Shown here piece by piece: positions 1 through 5,088 of a stretch of 6,310 nt of DNA; position 1 is the stretch's first letter; the number at the start of each line of letters is the position of its first letter. Under the pieces are notes generated by a model. It was given only the letters and a program-made list of their open reading frames with translations. It did no database searches and had not been told where the DNA came from. This stretch comes from Chryseobacterium gleum. Lineage in GTDB: Bacteria > Bacteroidota > Bacteroidia > UBA10329. The stretch is from NCBI GenBank assembly GCA_945874195.1, contig CAMCFW010000135.1, forward strand, positions 1 through 6,310, written 5' to 3'. The position numbers and the translations under genes are program-made.

Positions 1-60
1 TTTGCCATTCAGGACAATACGCCATTTCCGTATGGTCTGAACCAAAATGATACACCCTAA
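1..60 (+). other. Left-edge stretch, possible 3' end of an upstream gene
   Basis: These bases precede the SET gene. Two plus-strand frames are open from the edge and end near its start. The frame beginning at base 3 ends with TGA at 48-50, forming an ATGA overlap with the ATG at 47, the same junction type seen at 1101 and 3979. The frame beginning at base 1 ends with TAA at 58-60, a 14-nt overlap. Either could be the C-terminus of an upstream gene in the same operon; the piece is too short (15 or 19 residues) to identify a family or to decide. I see no clear Shine-Dalgarno sequence and no bacteroidotal promoter (TAnnTTTG box) here. Confidence 0.25.
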
Positions 61-652
61 GACAGAACTGAAGTTCATTAGCAATGAAATTGGCTACGGA
101 GTTGTAGCAACCGAATTCATCCCGCTGGGCACAATAACCTGGGTGCTCGACAAATTGGACAGGGAGTTCACTACCGAACAGTTCCATGCCTTGGATCCAC
201 TTTATCAGAACATCCTCGATTTTTACACTTTCAGAAATAATCACGGAAACTTCGTATTGTGTTGGGACAATGGCCGATACGTGAATCATAGTTTCAATTC
301 AAACTGCCTTACCACTGCATACGACTTTGAGATTGCCATCCGTGATATTCATCCAGGCGAGCAACTGACAGACGACTACGGCTATCTGAACATACCCGAG
401 CCGTTTCAAGGCATTGATGAAGGAACAGAACGGAAAGTGGTCTATCCGGACGATCTGGTCAATTACCACCACGTTTGGGACCGACAATTGAGCGAGGTCT
501 TTAAGCTCATAACCGAACGTCCACAACCATTGAGGCAGCTTTTATCGCCCGAAATGTGGAATGAAATTGAAAAGGTTTGCAAAGGCGAGAAGCAGATGGA
601 ATCCATTCTTAAAAACTACTACCCCCAACACAGGGAAACTGCCAAGAAGTAG
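47..652 (+). CDS. SET domain-containing protein (putative protein-lysine N-methyltransferase)
   Basis: This 201-residue protein carries a compact SET domain in its first ~115 residues. The order of motifs is right for the fold: GYGVVAT at 16-22 (the GxG / S-adenosylmethionine-side motif), VNHSFNSNC at 79-87 (the NHS..xNC pseudoknot motif), and RDIHPGEQL at 99-107 followed by DDYGYL at 109-114, whose tyrosine (111) is the expected catalytic residue. Family members transfer methyl groups from S-adenosylmethionine to lysine side chains, but the bacterial target is not known from this sequence. Residues ~120-201 form a charged, probably helical tail without the cysteine-rich post-SET zinc motif of eukaryotic enzymes. 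No signal peptide or membrane segment is seen, so it should be cytosolic. The ATG at 47 puts the SET core ~10 residues from the N-terminus; no good Shine-Dalgarno is visible. The tsaE gene follows after 23 nt. Domain call is confident; substrate is unknown. Confidence 0.88.
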   Translation: MIHPKTELKFISNEIGYGVVATEFIPLGTITWVLDKLDREFTTEQFHALDPLYQNILDFYTFRNNHGNFVLCWDNGRYVNHSFNSNCLTTAYDFEIAIRDIHPGEQLTDDYGYLNIPEPFQGIDEGTERKVVYPDDLVNYHHVWDRQLSEVFKLITERPQPLRQLLSPEMWNEIEKVCKGEKQMESILKNYYPQHRETAKK

Positions 653-675
653 TCTTATCTTCGTGACCCATCCGT

Positions 676-1104
676 ATGGTCACCTCCCAGCATTTCATCG
701 CATCATCCATAGAAGGACTGAATCCAATATGCCAGCATTTGGCAACGTTGGTAAAAAAACAGAGAATCGTGCTGTTCTCTGGTGAAATGGGTGCTGGAAA
801 GACGACCCTCATCAAACAATTCTGCAAGCAATTGGGCGTGAATGACCAAGTAAGCAGCCCTACTTTCTCGTTGGTCAACGAATATCAAAGCACTTCAGGG
901 CCTATTTATCATTTCGATCTTTATCGAATCCGTTCCACAGAAGAACTATATGACATCGGTTACGAAGACTATTTCTTTAGTGGGTATCTTTGTTTGATTG
1001 AATGGCCTGAAATGGCTGAAAATATAATTCCGAACGAACACATCTTGGTTGAACTCCGACTTGAGGGAGATCAAAGATCAATAACCGTAACTGCAAGCAA
1101 ATGA
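676..1104 (+). CDS. tsaE: TsaE, ATPase subunit of the tRNA t6A37 threonylcarbamoylation system
   Basis: TsaE (formerly YjeE) is the small P-loop ATPase that works with TsaB and TsaD to recycle the complex that places threonylcarbamoyl on adenosine 37 of ANN-decoding tRNAs. The 142-residue length is normal for the family. The sequence shows the Walker A motif GEMGAGKT at 36-43, the switch-like SSPTF at 60-64, the HFDLYR motif at 79-84 and IEWPE at 108-112, all in the family order. ATG 676 is the only usable start: an in-frame TGA at 664-666 blocks extension, and the next methionine (38) lies inside the Walker A motif. There is no evident Shine-Dalgarno. The stop codon overlaps the start of the alanine dehydrogenase family gene as ATGA (1101-1104), which suggests translational coupling. 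Cytosolic. Partners tsaB and tsaD are not in the window. Confidence 0.96.
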   Translation: MVTSQHFIASSIEGLNPICQHLATLVKKQRIVLFSGEMGAGKTTLIKQFCKQLGVNDQVSSPTFSLVNEYQSTSGPIYHFDLYRIRSTEELYDIGYEDYFFSGYLCLIEWPEMAENIIPNEHILVELRLEGDQRSITVTASK

Positions 1105-2321
1105 CCAGGAAAGAAGGCGGATTTTTTACACTCACCGCTTCTGGAGGCCTCATGCCGAAAGAAGAGATGTTGGAAGTGTCCAAATCGCAACAGGAATTGT
1201 TCATCGGAGTTCCAAGGGAATGTACACTACAAGAAAACCGAGTGGCCCTGGTGCCCGAAGCGGTTGCCCGATTGGTTCATAACGGACATCAGGTGGTGAT
1301 TGAAACAGGGGCCGGCAAAGGAGCTCATTACGAAGACAACGATTTTAGCGAAGCTGGTGCCAAGATCGCTTATAGCACAAAAGAAGTTTACGAATCGGAC
1401 ATCATTCTGAAGGTGGATCCACCGACATTGGAAGAGATCGATCTGATGAAACCCAAACAGTGCCTCATCTCGGCCCTTCAACTTTCTGTACATCCCGAGA
1501 ATTACCTGAAAAGGTTGATGAAAAAGCAGGTGACGGCCATTGCGGTGGATTTCATCAAAGGACGCGATGGTGGTTATCCGTTTGTGCGATCCATGAGCGA
1601 AATTGCTGGCAACACCGTTGTGCTGATCGCTGCCGAGTGCCTTTCGAACGTGAATGGCGGTAAAGGATTGATGCTTGGCGGGGTGCTTGGGGTGCCTCCC
1701 ACCGAAGTGGTGATCCTGGGTGCCGGCACCGTTGGCGAATATGCCGCCAGAGCTGCCATCGGCCTTGGCTCTTCGGTCAAGATATTCGACAATTCCCTGC
1801 AAAAGTTAAGTCGTTTGCAGAACGACATTGGCCAACGGGTTTACACGAGCACCATACACCCTGACGTATTGGCCAACGCATTGGAGAATGCCGATGTGGT
1901 TATCGGGGCCATACGTTCCAAAAAAGGCCGTGCACCCATTCTGGTCACAGAGGAAATGGTCAGCAATATGAAGTTCGGATCGGTCATTATCGATGTTTGC
2001 ATCGACCAAGGCGGATGTTTCGAAACTTCGGAAGTGACCAATCATTCCCGGCCAACGTTCGAAAAACATGGCGTAATACACTATTGTGTTCCGAATATTG
2101 CAAGCCGCGTGGCACAGACGGCCAGCACGGCCCTGAGCAACATTTTTTCGCCCATGATGTTAGAAATGTCTGAAACAGGAGGTTTGAACAACATGATGCG
2201 ACTCAATGCAGGACTTAGAAATGGCGTTTACACCTATAATGGTGCTGTGACCAACGAATATCTGGCCAAGACCTTCGACCTTCCATTCAAGGACCTCAAC
2301 CTGATAATGGCCACGTTTTAA
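1101..2321 (+). CDS. ald: Alanine dehydrogenase family protein (AlaDH/PNT), NAD-dependent
   Basis: A 406-residue member of the alanine dehydrogenase / transhydrogenase-alpha family; the usual reaction is reversible NAD-dependent deamination of L-alanine to pyruvate. Visible landmarks are GVPRE and ENRVAL near 36-50 (Arg47 matches the substrate Arg15 of M. tuberculosis Ald), RSMSEIAG at 163-170, the Rossmann motif GAGTVG at 207-212 with Asp230 closing the second strand to bind NAD ribose, IDQGGCFE at 301-308 (Asp302 matches catalytic Asp270), and VPNIASRV at 330-337 (Asn332 matches Asn300). The classical Lys75 and His96 positions fall on Asp106 and Gln127, so the substrate is open to question. 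It is longer than Mtb Ald (371) mainly by an ~32-residue N-terminal extension with LMPKEEMLEV (17-26), which I recall from bacteroidotal homologues and which supports the ATG at 1101, overlapping the tsaE stop. Cytosolic; no Shine-Dalgarno seen. Family certain, exact reaction not. Confidence 0.9.
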   Translation: MTRKEGGFFTLTASGGLMPKEEMLEVSKSQQELFIGVPRECTLQENRVALVPEAVARLVHNGHQVVIETGAGKGAHYEDNDFSEAGAKIAYSTKEVYESDIILKVDPPTLEEIDLMKPKQCLISALQLSVHPENYLKRLMKKQVTAIAVDFIKGRDGGYPFVRSMSEIAGNTVVLIAAECLSNVNGGKGLMLGGVLGVPPTEVVILGAGTVGEYAARAAIGLGSSVKIFDNSLQKLSRLQNDIGQRVYTSTIHPDVLANALENADVVIGAIRSKKGRAPILVTEEMVSNMKFGSVIIDVCIDQGGCFETSEVTNHSRPTFEKHGVIHYCVPNIASRVAQTASTALSNIFSPMMLEMSETGGLNNMMRLNAGLRNGVYTYNGAVTNEYLAKTFDLPFKDLNLIMATF

Positions 2322-2344
2322 GCACAGATCAGCAGCAACTTACG

Positions 2345-3091
2345 ATGGCTTATAACGAAATGAGACCAGGTGGATTCAGTATCCTACCTCCTGTTGTAAA
2401 AAACCTGCTTATCATAAATGGGCTGTTCTTTCTGGCCACGCTTGCGTTCGAACGGCTGGGTTTCGATCTGGTTAAACTCTTAGGTCTTTTCCTTCCACAA
2501 TCAGAATATTTCAGACCGCATCAGTTAGTTACTTACATTTTCATGCATGGCAACTTTCAGCACATTCTGTTCAATATGTTCGCGCTTTGGATGTTCGGCA
2601 GCGCCATAGAGAATATTTGGGGCGGCAAACGGTTTCTTATTTACTACATGGTTACTGGTCTAGGTGCCGGGCTTATCCATCTTGGCGTGCTTGAATGGCA
2701 ATTGGCATCGGTGATCAGCGATCTTGGCATTGACCAGTACTACGTTGTGAAACAAGAAGGACTTGGCATTTTGGAACAAGGCCAGAACTATTCGGACGAA
2801 TTTATGGCCCATCTCAATCTTCTGCTGAACACCCCAACAGTTGGGGCTTCGGGTGCAGTTTTCGGTCTACTCTTGGCCTTCGGAATGATGTTTCCCAATG
2901 CCGAGATCCTGCTCTATTTCCTTTTTCCTATAAAGGCGAAATATTTCGTGATCGGTTATGGTCTGATAGAGCTTTTCTCGGGCATCAGCAACAGACCGGG
3001 CGATAATGTGGCCCATTTTGCTCACTTAGGAGGAATGGTGTTCGGGTTCATCCTGATAAAATTCTGGCAGAAAGGCCGACACCGCTTCTGA
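2345..3091 (+). CDS. Rhomboid family intramembrane serine protease (first of a tandem pair)
   Basis: A 248-residue inner-membrane protein with about six hydrophobic segments (roughly 18-37, 60-84, 93-115, 157-182, 184-213, 222-241). It has a complete rhomboid active site: HGNFQHILFN at 68-77 gives the oxyanion-side His73 and Asn77, GASGAVFG at 167-174 gives nucleophile Ser169, and AHFAHLGG at 223-230 gives catalytic His227. Rhomboids cleave transmembrane substrates near the membrane surface; the substrate here is unknown. A polar stretch of ~40 residues (116-156) sits between the third and fourth segments, longer than the loop in E. coli GlpG and probably a periplasmic or membrane-edge loop. 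There is no C-terminal domain; the protein ends with a basic tail (KGRHRF). ATG 2345 lies 23 nt after the ald stop; Met6 (2360) is an alternative start. A second rhomboid gene begins 3 nt downstream. Confidence 0.94.
   Translation: MAYNEMRPGGFSILPPVVKNLLIINGLFFLATLAFERLGFDLVKLLGLFLPQSEYFRPHQLVTYIFMHGNFQHILFNMFALWMFGSAIENIWGGKRFLIYYMVTGLGAGLIHLGVLEWQLASVISDLGIDQYYVVKQEGLGILEQGQNYSDEFMAHLNLLLNTPTVGASGAVFGLLLAFGMMFPNAEILLYFLFPIKAKYFVIGYGLIELFSGISNRPGDNVAHFAHLGGMVFGFILIKFWQKGRHRF
2832..2846. repeat. GC-rich inverted repeat inside rhomboid gene 1
   Basis: Two perfect 7-base arms, CCCCAAC and GTTGGGG, flank a single A at 2839. In RNA this can fold as a 6-bp stem with a CAG loop. It lies in the coding region just ahead of the codons for the catalytic GASG motif (encoding part of the Asn-Thr-Pro-Thr-Val-Gly stretch) and has no U-tract, so it is not an intrinsic terminator. 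It may be chance arising from proline and glycine codons. Confidence 0.4.
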
Positions 3092-3094
3092 TAA

Positions 3095-3982
3095 ATGGCC
3101 TTGTTGGATGACATAAGGTTCCAGTTCCGGACAGGGAATATCCTCATGCAGTTGATCTACATCAATGGAGGCATTTTCCTTCTCTTGATGATACTTCGTG
3201 TTGTATTGTTTCTGACGGGAAACGAACCCATGTATGGCACGGTGGTGCAACAACTTTCCATTCCTGCTTCCATTCCGGCCATTTTATCGCGACCTTGGTC
3301 CATCATCACCCACATGTTCATTCATGATGGATTCTTGCACATTCTGGTGAACATGATGTGGCTCCATTTCGGTGGAAGCATCTTTCTCCGTTATATCGAC
3401 AGCAAACGCCTGCTGAGCACATTTCTGCTAGGTGGGCTAAGCGGAGCACTGGTTTTTGTGCTCACCATGAATGTCATTCCAGTATTTCAGATTCAGCTCT
3501 TAGGTTCAACGGCACTTGGTGCATCGGCAGCTGTGCTGGCCATCATGGTGGCAGCGGCAACCACAGCTCCCAACCACGTGGTTCATCTCGTGCTCATCGG
3601 TCCGGTTAAATTGAAGTACATTGCTTTGCTCTCCGTAGTGCTCGATGTATTGCTCATTCCTCAAGGAAACGCTGGTGGGCATTTCGGTCATCTGGGCGGA
3701 GCGGCCTTCGGATTTCTGTTTGCCACCCAACTTAAGCTGGGCAGAGATCTGAGCATCGATTTTATGCGGCCTTTCGCTTGGATGAAGAACGGTTTCCCGA
3801 AGAGGAACCGGAAAATAAAAGTGGTTCACAGTCGGGCTAAAAACGATGAACAGTTCAACGAAGACAAGAAAAGCCGGCAGGAGCAGATGGATGCAATTCT
3901 GGATAAGATAAAGCGTTCGGGATACGACAGCCTTTCGAAGACTGAGAAAGAGGTACTTTTCAGGTCAAGCAAGGAAATATGA
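3095..3982 (+). CDS. Rhomboid family intramembrane serine protease with cytosolic C-terminal tail (second of pair)
   Basis: A 295-residue rhomboid distinct from its neighbour. Hydrophobic segments lie at roughly 17-40, 67-93, 104-125, 129-157, 159-186 and 193-214. Active-site features are THMFIHDGFLHILVN at 72-86 (oxyanion-side His82 and Asn86), GASAAV at 142-147 (nucleophile Ser144; the residue after it is Ala where most rhomboids have Gly) and GHFGHLGGAAFG at 195-206 (catalytic His199). After the membrane core comes an ~80-residue hydrophilic tail (215-295), basic then mixed-charge, ending in a helical-looking block around ILDKIKRSGYDSLSKTEKE (268-286). I recall this tail as a recurring bacteroidotal rhomboid C-terminus (annotated DUF6576), of unknown function. 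The gene starts 3 nt after rhomboid 1 and its TGA overlaps the next ATG at 3979, implying coupled translation. Likely an active protease; substrate unknown. Confidence 0.93.
   Translation: MALLDDIRFQFRTGNILMQLIYINGGIFLLLMILRVVLFLTGNEPMYGTVVQQLSIPASIPAILSRPWSIITHMFIHDGFLHILVNMMWLHFGGSIFLRYIDSKRLLSTFLLGGLSGALVFVLTMNVIPVFQIQLLGSTALGASAAVLAIMVAAATTAPNHVVHLVLIGPVKLKYIALLSVVLDVLLIPQGNAGGHFGHLGGAAFGFLFATQLKLGRDLSIDFMRPFAWMKNGFPKRNRKIKVVHSRAKNDEQFNEDKKSRQEQMDAILDKIKRSGYDSLSKTEKEVLFRSSKEI
3971..3975 (+). promoter_or_regulatory. Possible weak ribosome binding site for the EEP gene
   Basis: AAGGA ends 3 nt before the ATG at 3979, inside the last codons of rhomboid 2. It is the only Shine-Dalgarno-like string I see close to a start in this window. 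The spacing is short and Bacteroidota generally make little use of Shine-Dalgarno pairing, so it may be coincidental, with coupling through the ATGA overlap doing the work. Confidence 0.25.
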
Positions 3983-5088
3983 ACAGCAAACGACTCAGAA
4001 AACGAGATGTGATCGACCGCATTGTGTTGGTCATCAATATCTTGATGCTGATCGGGCTTCTCATCACCTACCTCTCGGGCATCATCGGCCCTTCGGCATT
4101 CTGGCCCTTGGCATTTGTTGCCATGGGCTATCCCATCATGTTGGTCATCACCTTGGCGTTCACGCTTTATTGGGCCATGCGCAGAAAATGGTCTTTCATT
4201 CTGAATCTGTTCTTTCTGGTGATAAAATGGGAGTATGTTACGGCTACCATCAACTTCACATTTCCTAGTAGTGAAAAAGCTGAGGGAATAAAGGTCATGA
4301 GCTATAACGTACGCATGTTCGATCGCTACAATTGGTCGAATGACAAGACCACAAAGCAACGAGCGAAAAAGTTCATTTTCGGGCAACAACCTGATATTCT
4401 GTGCATTCAAGAATTCTATAAGCCAAAGGGCGACCGTTTCCGTTCGATCGATACGCTTTCAAATTCAAACAGCATCAAACATCTACATACGGCCAATTAT
4501 AAGGCGAACGCCAAAGCCAAATACAACCAAGGACTTGCCACCCTCACCAGATTCCCGGTGATTGAAAAAGGCGAAGTGGATCTGGACGATTCGCACAGCG
4601 GACTGGCCATTTACACCACAATGCTGATCGGAGATGATACGGTACGTGTTTACAACATTCATTTACAAAGTATCCATTTGGGCAAGGACGGCTACGAGGT
4701 AATTGATGAACTAATGAAAAAACAGGATCTGGAAGATGTCAACGGTGGAAAGATGGTACTTCGGCAAATGAAAAAGGGCTTCATCAAACGGGCCGAACAA
4801 GCTGAGATCATTGCCAAGCACATTTCTGAATGTGAGTACAAAGTTATCGTGTGTGGCGATTTCAACGATGTGCCTACCTCCTTTGCATACCAGACCATTT
4901 CGAAGGGATTGGAGGACAGTTTTTCGCAGGCTGGAACCGGATTAGGTAGCACCTACGTTCGGGTCCCATTCTTCAGGATAGATAATATTCTTTTTTCGGA
5001 GGGTTTTGAAGCCTTGGAGCACACCGTTCACCCTTACGAACTGTCAGACCATTTTGCCGTTACGACCGTGCTTAACCGCGTAGATTGA
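3979..5088 (+). CDS. Membrane-anchored endonuclease/exonuclease/phosphatase (EEP) family hydrolase
   Basis: A 369-residue protein with an N-terminal membrane region and a C-terminal EEP (DNase I-like, metal-dependent phosphodiesterase/phosphatase) domain. Hydrophobic segments lie at ~13-36, ~39-65 and, more marginally, ~72-90. The EEP motifs are complete and in order: MSYNVRMFD 107-115 (Asn110), PDILCIQE 138-145 (metal ligand Glu145), YNIHLQS 225-231 (His228), CGDFNDVP 292-299 (Asp294, Asn296), RIDNILFS 333-340 (Asp335) and LSDHFAV 355-361 (Asp357/His358 pair). Basic residues at 5-9 (RLRKR) and 68-70 (RRK) suggest N-terminus inside and, if the third segment is real, a catalytic domain in the periplasm. 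The family acts on nucleic acids, phosphoinositides or other phosphodiesters, so the substrate cannot be named. The start overlaps the rhomboid 2 stop; the gene ends the plus-strand unit and its stop touches that of the minus-strand gene. Confidence 0.92.
   Translation: MNSKRLRKRDVIDRIVLVINILMLIGLLITYLSGIIGPSAFWPLAFVAMGYPIMLVITLAFTLYWAMRRKWSFILNLFFLVIKWEYVTATINFTFPSSEKAEGIKVMSYNVRMFDRYNWSNDKTTKQRAKKFIFGQQPDILCIQEFYKPKGDRFRSIDTLSNSNSIKHLHTANYKANAKAKYNQGLATLTRFPVIEKGEVDLDDSHSGLAIYTTMLIGDDTVRVYNIHLQSIHLGKDGYEVIDELMKKQDLEDVNGGKMVLRQMKKGFIKRAEQAEIIAKHISECEYKVIVCGDFNDVPTSFAYQTISKGLEDSFSQAGTGLGSTYVRVPFFRIDNILFSEGFEALEHTVHPYELSDHFAVTTVLNRVD

Noticed and set aside
671..681. 11-base string TCCGTATGGTC shared by 27-37 and the tsaE start region
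   Set aside because: It is a single short match; at the left copy the ATG is followed at once by a stop codon. No inverted structure or third copy supports a regulatory element.
561..785. 74-codon plus-strand frame bridging the SET and tsaE genes
   Set aside because: It is out of frame with both real genes and shows no motif; both flanking genes are complete without it, so no frameshift or fusion is implied.
985..992. TATCTTTG, a match to the bacteroidotal -7 promoter box TAnnTTTG
   Set aside because: It encodes part of the conserved tsaE C-terminal region, has no TTTG/TTG box at the right distance upstream, and lies more than 100 nt before the next start. Probably chance.
1227..1802. 191-codon open frame on the minus strand, opposite the ald-family gene
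   Set aside because: It lies wholly antisense to a well-supported gene, and its translation (His/Gly/Phe-rich, no recognisable motif) looks like an antisense shadow.
3826..4410. 194-codon open frame on the minus strand across the rhomboid 2 / EEP junction
   Set aside because: It is antisense to two genes with full motif sets and resembles no family; the composition is that of a shadow frame.
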